A stretch of DNA of 64,000 nt. Source: Candidatus Gallacutalibacter stercoravium (GTDB lineage Bacteria > Bacillota > Clostridia > Oscillospirales > Acutalibacteraceae). This document shows, piece by piece, positions 35,315 through 44,434 of the stretch; positions within the stretch are counted from its first letter, which is position 1; each line of letters starts with the position of its first letter. Location: contig DVJE01000036.1 of assembly GCA_018716975.1 (NCBI GenBank), forward strand, positions 62,001 through 126,000. Direction: 5' to 3'. The notes under the pieces were generated by a model, which searched no databases, was not told the DNA's origin, and saw nothing but the letters and a program-made list of their open reading frames with translations. A program made the translations under genes and the position numbers.

Positions 35315-36091
35315 ATGGAAACACGTTTAAAAGTTATGATCGCCGAAGATCGCGCCGAATTTACGCAAGAGGATTTTGCAGTATTGCAGGATTTTGGCTT
35401 TGATACGTTGTTTTGTGGCAAAGACGGTATGCAAGCTCTTGAGATGATTCAGGCGCAGAATCCCGACGTGGTTTTGCTCGATCTTTTTATGCCCAAATTA
35501 GACGGCATAGGCGTTATGAATGCAACATTGAAAAGCACTTCATCGCCTGCGCCTTTGTTTATAATCTTATCCAGCTTTGATAACCCGGTGTTGGAGCGCG
35601 AAGTGATGAATGCTGGTGCTTCTTATTTTGTGATTAAACCGTTTCCCCTTCGTAACTTGTGCGAACGTATTATGCAAATGTATGAAGTAACCAGTCAACC
35701 GCGTAAATTGGGCAAGCCGCAGTCTGTTTCTGGGCGTAACTTAGAAATAGAAGTGACTGAAATTTTGCACCAAATCGGTGTGCCTGCCCATATCAAAGGC
35801 TATCATTATTTGCGGGATTCCATCATGATGTCGGTGGAGGATCCGGATATTATTAACGCAATCACAAAGCGGCTTTACCCCAATGTGGCGAAAAAATATC
35901 AAACCACTTCTTCCAGAGTGGAGCGCGCTATCCGGCATGCAATTGAGGTAGCGTGGGATCGCGGCGACGTGGATATTCTGAATTCCTACTTTGGTTATAC
36001 CATTCACAATAGCCGTGGCAAACCAACGAACAGCGAGTTTATCGCTATGATTTCAGACAAATTGCGCTTAGAGATGAAAAGCGCAAGCTAA
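35315..36091 (+). CDS. spo0A: Sporulation transcription factor Spo0A
   Basis: 258 residues. Master regulator of sporulation. The receiver domain (1-125) has the phosphoacceptor Asp 56 in [14 protein letters not shown], a serine in IILSSFD and Lys in YFVIKPF; the acidic pair is Glu 11-Asp 12 (IAEDR) rather than the usual two aspartates. The C-terminal Spo0A DNA-binding domain (about 145-255) is well kept: [48 protein letters not shown] and [17 protein letters not shown]. It has its own promoter, 140 bases after spoIVB. Confidence 0.97.
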   Translation: METRLKVMIAEDRAEFTQEDFAVLQDFGFDTLFCGKDGMQALEMIQAQNPDVVLLDLFMPKLDGIGVMNATLKSTSSPAPLFIILSSFDNPVLEREVMNAGASYFVIKPFPLRNLCERIMQMYEVTSQPRKLGKPQSVSGRNLEIEVTEILHQIGVPAHIKGYHYLRDSIMMSVEDPDIINAITKRLYPNVAKKYQTTSSRVERAIRHAIEVAWDRGDVDILNSYFGYTIHNSRGKPTNSEFIAMISDKLRLEMKSAS

Positions 36092-36162
36092 GTAAGATTG
36101 GTAACATGCAAGGGGTGTTGTGGGCAAATCCTACAGCGCCCCTTTGCAACAACATTCGCCCA

Positions 36163-36196
36163 AGCAAAAAGGGCCCCTTAAAGGGGCCCTTTTCAT
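36163..36196. terminator. Bidirectional terminator between spo0A and the TIGR03936 gene
   Basis: AAAAGGGCCCC (36167-36177) and GGGGCCCTTTT (36183-36193) form a perfect stem with A/T flanks usable on both strands. Confidence 0.88.
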
Positions 36197-36226
36197 CGGT
36201 AGCTTATCAAAAATAAATGAGAGCGA

Positions 36227-36931
36227 TTAAGCAAAGGGTTGCATATCGGCGTTCAATAAGCCCAGGCGGGTAATGTCCGCTGTAAAGGCGGCCTGTGACT
36301 GGTTCTGTATGGCTTCCAACAGTAAGCTTGGGTTGGTGTTTTGCACGCTGCCCGCTGTGAGCAGTAATTGCAGCTTGATAAAGCCTTCTTGAGGCTCTAT
36401 GGAGTGCCGCATAAGCCCTTCTTTTATATCGATCTGTTTTTTACCAGCCTTGGTCTTTTTTTCAATAAGCAGCTGCGGTTGCTCCAGAGCGGAGCTAATC
36501 TTCTGAGCCAAAGCGCTGGGTGTTTCAGAAGAACGCAGCTTTATCGAAAAATCAGCGTAGCGGATATCACCCGGGGTCATAACCGGATCGGTATATGCGT
36601 AAAAAACAATACCCTCCGGTAATCCGGCGTTTAACCCCTGCAGCAGGGCCTTTTCCTCGATTTGAGCCGTCATTTTAACATCTACCGATTCCTGCATGCC
36701 TCGAATCCCCAAAGAAAGCGGCAGTGCAAAGGTCATAAAGGGGCGGGGATTAAAGCCTTCTGTATACCAAATCGGGATTTTCGCTCGATGCAGGGCGCGC
36801 CAGACACAGCGCATTAGGTCCAAATGAGAGATGTAACGGGCAACACCGTCTTTACGAAACCACAGCCGGGCCAGCTTTGTTGCCGGCTTTTGAACCGTGA
36901 TCTCATTGGCTGCATTTTTCTCGCCGTTCAC
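36227..36931 (-). CDS. TIGR03936 family radical SAM-associated protein (DUF2344)
   Basis: 234 residues. Family body is clear: ARLWFRKDGVARYISHLDLMRCVWRALHRAKIPIWYTEGFNPRPFMTF is summarised here by its core FRKDGVARYISHLDLMR, then LPLSLGIRGMQESVDV. It has no iron-sulfur motif itself; in many genomes it is fused to, or next to, the TIGR03960 radical SAM protein, as here. I place the start at a GTG (36931), with GGAAGGAGGG eight bases upstream, which gives a 29-base overlap with the upstream gene. The reaction is unknown; a role in RNA or ribosome modification is only a guess from frequent linkage to ribosomal genes. Confidence 0.88.
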   Translation of the reverse strand: MNGEKNAANEITVQKPATKLARLWFRKDGVARYISHLDLMRCVWRALHRAKIPIWYTEGFNPRPFMTFALPLSLGIRGMQESVDVKMTAQIEEKALLQGLNAGLPEGIVFYAYTDPVMTPGDIRYADFSIKLRSSETPSALAQKISSALEQPQLLIEKKTKAGKKQIDIKEGLMRHSIEPQEGFIKLQLLLTAGSVQNTNPSLLLEAIQNQSQAAFTADITRLGLLNADMQPFA

Positions 36932-38765
36932 AGCACACACCCTCCTTCCAACTAGCAACGCCGCACTGCGCGCAGGCTTGCCGGCAATTCGGCGTGGTTT
37001 GCGCCTGATAAGCTCTTTGGCACTCCCGGTGCAAAAATTCTTTGGTTACGCCGTAGTCGATGTGATCCCACGGCAAAATTTCGTCAAATGCCCGGCGGCG
37101 ATTGGCATAAAAAGCGGGATCAATACCGCACTGGGCAAAAATTTCGCGCCAGCGCGCCAAATCAAAGAAGTCAGACCAGCCGTCGAAACGAATGCCCGCC
37201 TGTTGAGCAGCCTCCAGCACACGGCACAGTTTTCGATCCCCGCGGGCAAACACCGCCTCTAAAAAGCTGGTGTCGGCGTCGTGCCAGTTACAGGTTATCT
37301 TTTTGGTAGTTACACTGGACAACAGATGCTTTTGCTTTTGATGCAGCGTTTCAATGGTATCCTGGGGTTCCCACTGAAAAGGGGTAAAGGGCTTGGGGAC
37401 GAAGGAGGAAGCGCTCACGGTCACTTTTACCGATTTGCCCTTTGGTTTATCGGGGTTCGCGTAATATGCGTTTACAACGCTTTGTCCTAACCGTGCAATG
37501 CCGGCCACATCATCTAAAGTTTCGGTGGGTAGCCCTATCATAAAGTAAAGCTTTACAGTAGTCCATCCCCCGCGAAAGGCGTTGGTGCAGGTTTGCAGCA
37601 GCTCCTCTTCGGTTACATTTTTGTTAATAACATCCCGCAAACGCTGGGTGCCCGCCTCTGGGGCAAAGGTTAGCCCGCTGCGCCGCACCATTTTTAACTT
37701 TTCTACCAGTTCGTCCGAAAAGCCGTCCACCCGCAAAGAGGGCAAAGAAACGCTTACCTTTTCCTGCTCGGTCCAATCCAGCAGGGTATTGAGCAGCTGC
37801 GGCAGCTGGGTATAATCGCTGGAACTTAAAGACGACAGGGAAATTTCGTCATACCCCGTATTCTCACACAAAGCTCGACATTGGCGATCGATCACCTGCG
37901 GCGATTTTTCCCGCGTGGGGCGGTATAAAAAACCGGCTTGGCAAAAACGGCATCCCCGGATGCAACCGCGAAAAATTTCGGCTACAGCCCGATCGTGTAC
38001 GATTTCGATGGAAGGAACCACGAATTTATCGGGGAAATACATTTGATCCAAATTGCGGATAAAACGCTTTTTTACCACCGGCGGCGCGCCGTCTTGGGGC
38101 ATAAAAGAGGCGATGGTTCCATCGTCATGGTAAGAAACCCGGTATAAAGAGGGCACATAGATACCTTCAATACGGGCAGCGGCACGTAAGAATTCTTCGC
38201 GGCTGGCATTTTGCGCGCGCATCGTGCGATATAGCTCGATGACCTCAATATCCACCTCTTCGCCTTCGCCGATAAAAAACAAGTCGATAAAATCCGCAAG
38301 CGGTTCCGGGTTGCAAGCACAAGGCCCGCCGGCAACCACGATTTGACCAAGCCCCTTTCTATCTGCTGATCGCAGAGGAATGCCAGCCAAATCCAACATG
38401 TTAAGCACGTTGGTATAGCTTAACTCATATTGCAGCGTAAAACCGATAAAATCAAAATGGGTAATGGAATCGCCGCTTTCCAGCCCATAAAGCGTAATCC
38501 CATTTTGCCGCATCTGTTCCTCCATGTCGGGCCAGGGCGCGAACACCCGCTCACACCAAAGATAGGGCTCTTGGTTGAATTGGCTGTAAAGTATTTTCAT
38601 GCCCAGATGCGACATGCCAACTTCATACACATCGGGAAAGCAGAAAGCAAAACGCACGTCCACCTGGGAAGGATCTTTGATAACGGCATTCACTTCGCCG
38701 CCTACATATCTGCCGGGTTTTTGCACGTTGTATAAGGCCTGTTCAAGTTTTTCGTTTATTTGCAT
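36903..38765 (-). CDS. TIGR03960 family B12-binding radical SAM protein
   Basis: 620 residues. An N-terminal B12-binding-like domain (about 20-190) is followed by a radical SAM core with CIRGCRFCQAGF (CxxxCxxC plus Phe) near residue 265, and the strand FAPEAGTQRLRDVINK. The C-terminus is cysteine-rich (NCRQACAQCGVAS, VCCERREKC), which may carry another metal cluster. Substrate unknown. ATG start with TAGGTGG upstream. First gene of a two-gene unit with the TIGR03936 protein; the usual neighbours rng, rplU and rpmA are not present. Confidence 0.9.
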   Translation of the reverse strand: MQINEKLEQALYNVQKPGRYVGGEVNAVIKDPSQVDVRFAFCFPDVYEVGMSHLGMKILYSQFNQEPYLWCERVFAPWPDMEEQMRQNGITLYGLESGDSITHFDFIGFTLQYELSYTNVLNMLDLAGIPLRSADRKGLGQIVVAGGPCACNPEPLADFIDLFFIGEGEEVDIEVIELYRTMRAQNASREEFLRAAARIEGIYVPSLYRVSYHDDGTIASFMPQDGAPPVVKKRFIRNLDQMYFPDKFVVPSIEIVHDRAVAEIFRGCIRGCRFCQAGFLYRPTREKSPQVIDRQCRALCENTGYDEISLSSLSSSDYTQLPQLLNTLLDWTEQEKVSVSLPSLRVDGFSDELVEKLKMVRRSGLTFAPEAGTQRLRDVINKNVTEEELLQTCTNAFRGGWTTVKLYFMIGLPTETLDDVAGIARLGQSVVNAYYANPDKPKGKSVKVTVSASSFVPKPFTPFQWEPQDTIETLHQKQKHLLSSVTTKKITCNWHDADTSFLEAVFARGDRKLCRVLEAAQQAGIRFDGWSDFFDLARWREIFAQCGIDPAFYANRRRAFDEILPWDHIDYGVTKEFLHRECQRAYQAQTTPNCRQACAQCGVASWKEGVCCERREKCSQ

Positions 38766-38912
38766 GCAACCACCTAATTGCCTTTATATATAATAATATG
38801 GATGTTCTTTCTTGCGGCTGAAGCCATTTCATTTTAAACATCCCTTTTCTATCTAACACGAGAAACGGCGCCCACCCTAAGAGCCGTTGCTAAATCCGTA
38901 ACCTACCTAAAG

Positions 38913-40595
38913 TTAAGATTGGCGCTCGTCCGCCTTGCGGATAACGTTGCGTTGAATCTTACCGCTGATGGTTTTGGGCAGCTCGCTTACAAATTCCACA
39001 ATGCGAGGGTATTTATACGGGGCAGTAACCCGTTTTACATGGTTTTGCAGCTCTTTTTTCAGCGCTTCGCTGGCTTCAAATCCCCGGGCTAACACAATCG
39101 TTGCTTTTACCACTTGGCCACGCACCGGATCAGGGGCTGCGGTAACAGCGCACTCCAACACGCTGGGGTGCTCCAAAAGAGCGCTTTCCACTTCAAAAGG
39201 CCCAATACGATAGCCGGAACATTTGATAACGTCGTCATTGCGCCCTACAAACCAATAGTAGCCGTCGGCATCCCGCCAGGCGGTATCGCCGGTGTTGTAC
39301 ATGCCGTCATGCCAGCTGCGCCGTGTAACCTCTTCGTCGCGGTAATATCCACGGAACATACCCACCGGGCCGTGGGTGCCTGCGTTGCGGATGACAATAG
39401 AGCCCACCACGCCGTCTTCCACGGATTCGCCGTTTTCGTCCACCAAATCCAAATCAAAGCAGGGGTTGGGTTTGCCCATAGAACCGGGCCGAACCGGGAA
39501 GAAACCGTAGTTTGCCAGCAGAACCGGGGTTTCGGTTTGGCCAAAGCCCTCGTTTAAAGCTAAGCCGGTCAGTTCTTTAATTTTATGATATACTTCTGGG
39601 TTCAACGGTTCGCCGGCTACACCCGCATGTTTGATAAAGCTTAAGTCGTACCCGGACAGATCTTCTTTAATCAAAAAGCGATAGATTGTGGCCGGGGCGC
39701 AAAAGGTAGTGGGGTGCAGGCGCAAAATAGCCTCCAGCATATCGTGTGAGTGGAACTTTTCGGTGTCATAAGCGCCGATGGCGGCGCCGCAAATCCATTG
39801 CCCATAGATTTTGCCCCAAGCAAATTTTGCCCAGCCGGAATCGCTTTGGGTCATGTGCACGGTGTTTTCTTGCACATGCTGCCAAAAACGGGCGGTGGTA
39901 ATATGCCCTAAGGGGAAAGTAAAGTCGTGCCACACCATTTTGGGCATACCGGTCGTGCCGGAAGAAAAATAAATGAGCATGCAGTCGTCGTTTGTTGTGG
40001 CGTCCTTACCGGTGGGGCGCTGCCACTGAATATCCTGGCGGTAGAGTTCATCGCTATAATTCAAAAATCCATGTTCGGCATAAGAACACGGCCCCAAAGT
40101 TGCCACAATCGGGCGTTGGTTACAGGCCGGTAACGCGTTTATAATGTGCCCCACGATTTCTTCATCCGCCACGCTGACAATCATTTTTACATCTGCGGCG
40201 TTGCAGCGGTAAGATATATCCTTAGGCGTCAATTGATAAGTAGCGGGAATACACACAGCGCCCAGTTTGCACAACCCCACCATAGAAAACCAGACTTCGG
40301 GCCGCTGCTTTAAAATTAACATCACTACGTCGCCTTTTTTGATGCCGTGGCTTTGAAAGAAATTAGCAGCCTGGTTGCTGATGCGGCTGACATCTGCAAA
40401 GGTATAAGAGCGCATATTGGCGGCGTCATCCGTCCATAGCAAAGCTAGCTTGTCCGGCTCGACTCGGGCCCATTCATCTACCACATCGTAGCCGAAATTA
40501 AAGCATTCCGGCACGTTGATGGTAAAATTACGGCAAAAATCCTCGTAGCTGTCAAATTCGAGGTTTGGGCAAAAGCGTTTCAGTATATAATCCAT
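38913..40595 (-). CDS. AMP-dependent acyl-CoA synthetase
   Basis: 560 residues, full length for acetyl/medium-chain acyl-CoA synthetases. Adenylation motifs: YFSSGTTGMPK (P-loop-like A3), NEGFGQTETPVL (A5) and TGDTAWRDADGYYWFVGRNDDVIKCSGYRIGPFEVES (A7-A8), with the acetylatable Lys in PKTISGKIQRNVIR near the end. Activates a carboxylic acid with ATP and CoA; chain length is not readable, although resemblance is to the MACS group. It follows the XRE-cupin gene by 13 bases, so that regulator probably responds to its substrate or product. Confidence 0.92.
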   Translation of the reverse strand: MDYILKRFCPNLEFDSYEDFCRNFTINVPECFNFGYDVVDEWARVEPDKLALLWTDDAANMRSYTFADVSRISNQAANFFQSHGIKKGDVVMLILKQRPEVWFSMVGLCKLGAVCIPATYQLTPKDISYRCNAADVKMIVSVADEEIVGHIINALPACNQRPIVATLGPCSYAEHGFLNYSDELYRQDIQWQRPTGKDATTNDDCMLIYFSSGTTGMPKMVWHDFTFPLGHITTARFWQHVQENTVHMTQSDSGWAKFAWGKIYGQWICGAAIGAYDTEKFHSHDMLEAILRLHPTTFCAPATIYRFLIKEDLSGYDLSFIKHAGVAGEPLNPEVYHKIKELTGLALNEGFGQTETPVLLANYGFFPVRPGSMGKPNPCFDLDLVDENGESVEDGVVGSIVIRNAGTHGPVGMFRGYYRDEEVTRRSWHDGMYNTGDTAWRDADGYYWFVGRNDDVIKCSGYRIGPFEVESALLEHPSVLECAVTAAPDPVRGQVVKATIVLARGFEASEALKKELQNHVKRVTAPYKYPRIVEFVSELPKTISGKIQRNVIRKADERQS

Positions 40596-40608
40596 GACGT
40601 ATCCCCTC

Positions 40609-41154
40609 TTATTCTTTGATAACGGTTAAAAACATGGCCGGGCCGTCTACCGCCCGCTGCCCATGGGGGAGCTGCGGGTTAAAATAAATGCAATCCCCTT
40701 CAGACAAAATATGGTCCCTGCCGTTTATGGTAACGCATACTTGACCGGAAAGAACATAGTTAAATTCCTGCCCGGTGTGCATTACAGGCTCTTGAGCGGG
40801 ATCGGAAGGGGAAAGCTTGATCAGCAGCGGCTGCATTTCGCGGCCGATGAAATTATGGGCTAGGCTAGTGCAGGCATAACCATACCGCGCAATGCCGGGG
40901 GCGCGCCCCTTGCGGGTGATAAAGTATGTGTCCATTTTAGGGGCCTCGCCGGTTATCAGCTCGGTAAAATCAATCTGCAAAATACCGGCAATGTCATATA
41001 GGGTGCTGATGGGGATATCGGCTTCACCGTTTTCATACTTTACATAGGTATCTAAGGAGATGCCCAACCGATCTGCCATTTCAAGCTGGCTGATTTCTAA
41101 AATCTCTCTTAATTCCCGCATTCTATGGGGAATTTCCATTAAATCTTTATGCAT
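40609..41154 (-). CDS. XRE-family regulator with C-terminal cupin sensor
   Basis: 181 residues. HTH at about 10-65 (MRELREILEISQLEMADRLGISLDTYVKYENGE) described by its core LEISQLEMADRLGIS, and a cupin at about 105-178 (EFNYVLSGQVCVTINGRDHILSEGDCIYFNPQLPHG) with core GDCIYFNPQLPHG. This architecture (as in PuuR/SutR types) senses small metabolites. The ATG follows AGAAAGGTTG. It is co-directional with and 13 bases ahead of the acyl-CoA synthetase gene, a pair seen repeatedly in Clostridia. Confidence 0.9.
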   Translation of the reverse strand: MHKDLMEIPHRMRELREILEISQLEMADRLGISLDTYVKYENGEADIPISTLYDIAGILQIDFTELITGEAPKMDTYFITRKGRAPGIARYGYACTSLAHNFIGREMQPLLIKLSPSDPAQEPVMHTGQEFNYVLSGQVCVTINGRDHILSEGDCIYFNPQLPHGQRAVDGPAMFLTVIKE

Positions 41155-41254
41155 AAATGCACAACCTTTCTATACCCGGCTCTTTTAGCGCCGGATGTTG
41201 TTAAGCCTTTTAAACCGCCGTCTGGGCGAAGCTAAATTGGCAAACGAGAGGACG

Positions 41255-41782
41255 CTAAAACTTTACAATTACGCCCTCTTGGCGGGGCTTGGGCGCCGGC
41301 AAACCTTCTGCGCTGTAGCCCAAAATGCAGGAGCCAACGCTGATGTGATCTGCGGGAATATGCAGGCGCTGCTTCAGAGCTTCCCATTCCGGCGAGGCGA
41401 ACACATCGTTTACGCAGTGAATCCAGCAGGAGCCGATACCCAAGGAAGCCGCGGCTAAAAACATATTTTCCATCGCCAAACTGGCGTCGCACTGGGGCGC
41501 AATGGCGTCTTTTTTAGCACTAACCAGTACAATGGTGGGCGCGCCATAGAAGGGATCAAAATCATCATCCTTGTGCAGCGCCCGCCGGCAGGTTTGCAAA
41601 AACCAAGAGCGCACTTCGCTATCCTGTATTACGGTAAAACGCCAAGGCTGTTCGTTCATGGCGCTGGGCGCGTAACAGCCCGCCTCTAAAATGGCGTCAA
41701 GGTCGCTAGCGGGGATCTGCCGCGCCTCGTAGTTGCGGATGCTGCGCCGTTGGCGTATGAGATTTAACATTTCGTTGCTCAT
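41255..41782 (-). CDS. Nitroreductase family protein
   Basis: 175 residues. FMN-binding nitroreductase fold: RQRRSIRNYEARQIPASDLDAIL (RRSIR phosphate-binding start), CYAPSAMNEQPWRFTVIQD and the glycine-rich SLGIGSCWIHCVNDVF. Short, single-domain form with only a small C-terminal arm, so the redox substrate may be a flavin or quinone; unknown. ATG start with GAAAGGA. Lies 26 bases after the DUF4091 gene and probably shares its transcript. Confidence 0.88.
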   Translation of the reverse strand: MSNEMLNLIRQRRSIRNYEARQIPASDLDAILEAGCYAPSAMNEQPWRFTVIQDSEVRSWFLQTCRRALHKDDDFDPFYGAPTIVLVSAKKDAIAPQCDASLAMENMFLAAASLGIGSCWIHCVNDVFASPEWEALKQRLHIPADHISVGSCILGYSAEGLPAPKPRQEGVIVKF

Positions 41783-41808
41783 AAGGTGACTATCCTTTCA
41801 TGTAGCGT

Positions 41809-43476
41809 TTAGTTGCCTTGCGCACATTGTGCCAGCTCGCGGTTGACTTGTTCGCGCAGCGACAAAATAAATTCATCAGAATGGGGGTATTGAGAAAAGG
41901 TTACCGGCCCGCCGGCTAACTTTTCAATTAAAGATATCACGTGTGCGCGGCCCTTGCGTTGAGCCAGCAGGGAGAATGCCCGCAAATCGGCCAACAGTTC
42001 GTCAAACACCATCAAACGGATGGATTCCTCCGGCATACCGCCGGGGCCGGGGTAAACCACAAAAGGATCGCCTGCCGGCACAGCCAAACCGCCGTCTGTA
42101 ACCTCATAGGGGTTGATATGCTCCAAAGATTGCATGGTATTGTAAAAATTAAAGCCCCAGTGCAAAAAGCCGGCGATTTGATAAAGAAAGAGCTGTACGC
42201 CCAATATGCGGTTGCGCGCTGAAGGCATAGCGATAAAGCGGTTGCTTACATTGCGGGTTTGGCCGCAGCAATAGTAGCACCACAAATTAGGCACCTGATG
42301 CTGCAAAAAGGGTTCAATATGATCGGTTGCCGGAACCGGATTTTGCACCACGCCCTGCTCGTAAAAATCAAAATTCGATAAGGCGTCGATAATGGGAAAA
42401 CTTTCTAAATACGGAGCCACCACTTGTTTGGCGGCAAGGTAACTGTCTAGATGCTCTAAAGAGGGTTCGTCTGAAATATGAAAAAACGTTTCTTTTTCAA
42501 TGCCCAAGGCGCAAAGCTGTTCGGTTAAAGCTGGCAAAAAGGCCCGCAAAAACGCCTCATAGGCGCCGCCTGTGGCCGGCGTATCCCAACCGAAAATCCG
42601 TTTTTCCACCCCGTCCACATTGCAAACAATTTTCGGCGCGCAGCGGGCGCCCCATTGGGTGAACAGATGAGAAATTTCAAAATAACGGATCCCAACCGAC
42701 CGGCACAGCTTGACCCAACGCTTTAGCTTATCGAAGCCAACGATATAGGCGCCGTTACACAGAGAGATATCTACCAGCTGCACGGTGGTTCGTTCCCCGC
42801 CAACAGCGGTATCCAACGGCGGAGTAAACACCGGAGTGAGAATAGAGTTGACGCCGCGCTTTACAGCAACGCGCAAGAATTGTTCAATAATTGCCCAGTG
42901 CTCCTCTGAGAAAGCAGGCACATGGTAATAATCAGCCAAACAATCGGTATGAAACCATTCGGTGTGTATAAGCTCTTGCGCAGGCAGCAAAACATTTAAA
43001 ATTTCTATCTGGGCGGTATAAGAACCCAGCGCCGCGCCTTCTTCGTCGGTAAAAGATACCGTAATGGGAAAACATCCCACAGGCGCGTCGGCAGAGATTT
43101 CTACATCGATCCACACGCTTTTCCATTGCCCAGGCGCCAAATATACCTCTTGCCCGCGCAACAAAGGACGTAGCAAGTCGGGGTACAATCCGGGCTGGGT
43201 GCGCAGGTAGTTTTCGTCTGGATTAACGGGTGCGGGGTAGGCCGCAGGCACATTTTCTACTTGCCTAACGCGCACTAGGTGCGCAATAGGGGAAGAAACA
43301 TCAACTTGAACCACACGCCGGTTTTGGCCTTGGCCGAAAATGGCCGCTTGAAAAGAAACGGTTTCACCCAGCAGTGCAGTCAACATGAGATCGTTTTGTA
43401 CCGGAGGAGGTGCATCGGGAAAGACCTTCACCAGAGAGCTGAGCAGGCCGCCCGGTAATTTTTGGAGTGACGCCAT
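41809..43476 (-). CDS. DUF4091 domain-containing protein (GH123-like)
   Basis: 555 residues, no signal peptide, therefore cytoplasmic. An N-terminal beta-sandwich (about 1-150) is followed by a TIM-barrel-like part with TEWFHTDCLADYYHVPAFSEEHW in front and FFHISDEPSLEHLDSY in the centre, where the Asp-Glu pair resembles the GH123/DUF4091 active site. Relatives act on N-acetylgalactosaminides in a substrate-assisted way, but DUF4091 as a whole is not characterised. A weak promoter (TTGCGC, 18 bases, TACAAT) is visible near 43540 on this strand. First gene of a minus-strand unit with the nitroreductase. Confidence 0.85.
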   Translation of the reverse strand: MASLQKLPGGLLSSLVKVFPDAPPPVQNDLMLTALLGETVSFQAAIFGQGQNRRVVQVDVSSPIAHLVRVRQVENVPAAYPAPVNPDENYLRTQPGLYPDLLRPLLRGQEVYLAPGQWKSVWIDVEISADAPVGCFPITVSFTDEEGAALGSYTAQIEILNVLLPAQELIHTEWFHTDCLADYYHVPAFSEEHWAIIEQFLRVAVKRGVNSILTPVFTPPLDTAVGGERTTVQLVDISLCNGAYIVGFDKLKRWVKLCRSVGIRYFEISHLFTQWGARCAPKIVCNVDGVEKRIFGWDTPATGGAYEAFLRAFLPALTEQLCALGIEKETFFHISDEPSLEHLDSYLAAKQVVAPYLESFPIIDALSNFDFYEQGVVQNPVPATDHIEPFLQHQVPNLWCYYCCGQTRNVSNRFIAMPSARNRILGVQLFLYQIAGFLHWGFNFYNTMQSLEHINPYEVTDGGLAVPAGDPFVVYPGPGGMPEESIRLMVFDELLADLRAFSLLAQRKGRAHVISLIEKLAGGPVTFSQYPHSDEFILSLREQVNRELAQCAQGN

Positions 43477-43654
43477 TTGCTTTCGCCTTCTTTCTCAATT
43501 CGTAATGGGAGGAGAATATGCGGCAATTACGATTATTGTACTACTTTCCATACATGCGGCGCAATAAATTAACGGGAAAAAGCCCATAGATTTTGAACGT
43601 TTCATCAGTTCTTGCAAATTCCGAAAGCCTGTTTCTACATCTACGGCTCATAGA

Positions 43655-43683
43655 TTGACAAGAAACAGCAGCGCTGTTATAAT
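43655..43683 (+). promoter_or_regulatory. Full-consensus promoter of the thiamine operon
   Basis: TTGACA at 43655-43660 and TATAAT at 43678-43683 with a 17-base spacer, directly before the TPP riboswitch. Confidence 0.92.
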
Positions 43684-43708
43684 ACAAACGGATTTTACAA
43701 CAAAATAA

Positions 43709-43795
43709 ACCGGGGAGCTTGCATAACAGGCTGAGAGGAAGTTACCGCCACTTCGACCCGATAACCTGATTTGGGTAATGCCAACGTAGGGAGGA
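43709..43795 (+). promoter_or_regulatory. TPP riboswitch (THI element)
   Basis: Contains the conserved pyrimidine-sensor core CTGAGAGGAAG, the segment ACCCGATAACCTGAT and the 3' end TGCCAACGTAGGGA, closing with the 5' GGGGAGCTTGC. Binds thiamine pyrophosphate and reduces expression of the thiW-thiM-thiE-HAD-thiD operon. About 110 bases lie between it and the thiW start; no separate terminator hairpin is obvious there, so control may be at translation. Confidence 0.97.
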
Positions 43796-43903
43796 TTGTT
43801 GCTTTTTCGCAACCTAGAAGCTGTATGTGTTTGGGTATGCCCTAATTGGGGTATACCCTTGTTTATTAAAAGCGATAGGGCGGAAAAGAAAGGACTGTTT
43901 GTT

Positions 43904-44407
43904 GTGAATCATCAAATAAAAAAGCTGGCATGCGCCGGATTACTGGTGGCGCTGGGGGTGGTTTGCTCAGCGTTTTATATCCCGATAGGCGCTTCCAAAT
44001 GCTTTCCGGTGCAACACATGGTGAATGTGCTGGCGGGTGTGCTGTTGGGGCCCGCCTATAGTGTGGGGATGGCCTTTGCTACCTCGCTGATTCGGGTGCT
44101 TACCGGCACCGGCAGTTTGCTGGCTTTTCCCGGCAGTATGGTGGGGGCGCTACTGTGCGGATTGCTTTACCGTTTTACACAAAAGTTGCCTTTGGCCTTT
44201 GTAGGTGAAGTTTTCGGCACAGGTGTGTTAGGCGCTTTAGCGGCTTACCCGCTGGCCACGTTGGTGTTGGGGCAAGAGGCGGCGCTTTTTGCCTATGTTT
44301 TGCCCTTTGCCGTTAGTTCGCTGGGGGGCTCGGTGCTTTCGGTGGTTTTTCTTTATGCGCTCAAACGCACAAAAGCGTTTTCTGTCATTCAGTCTTTACT
44401 TCGTTGA
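43904..44407 (+). CDS. thiW: ThiW, thiazole-uptake S component of an ECF transporter
   Basis: 167 residues from the GTG at 43904, with GAAAGGA nine bases upstream. About five membrane segments (LACAGLLVALGVVCSAFYIPIG, HMVNVLAGVLLGPAYSVGMA, GSMVGALLCGLL, VLGALAAYPLATLVLG, LPFAVSSLGGSVLSVVFLY). ThiW is assigned to uptake of the thiazole precursor hydroxyethylthiazole with a shared EcfA-EcfT module encoded elsewhere. Position right after a TPP riboswitch and before thiM supports this. An upstream TTG frame from 43796 crosses the leader and is not used. Confidence 0.92.
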   Translation: MNHQIKKLACAGLLVALGVVCSAFYIPIGASKCFPVQHMVNVLAGVLLGPAYSVGMAFATSLIRVLTGTGSLLAFPGSMVGALLCGLLYRFTQKLPLAFVGEVFGTGVLGALAAYPLATLVLGQEAALFAYVLPFAVSSLGGSVLSVVFLYALKRTKAFSVIQSLLR

Positions 44408-44434
44408 AGTGACCGGGAAAGGAAGTGAGAAAGA

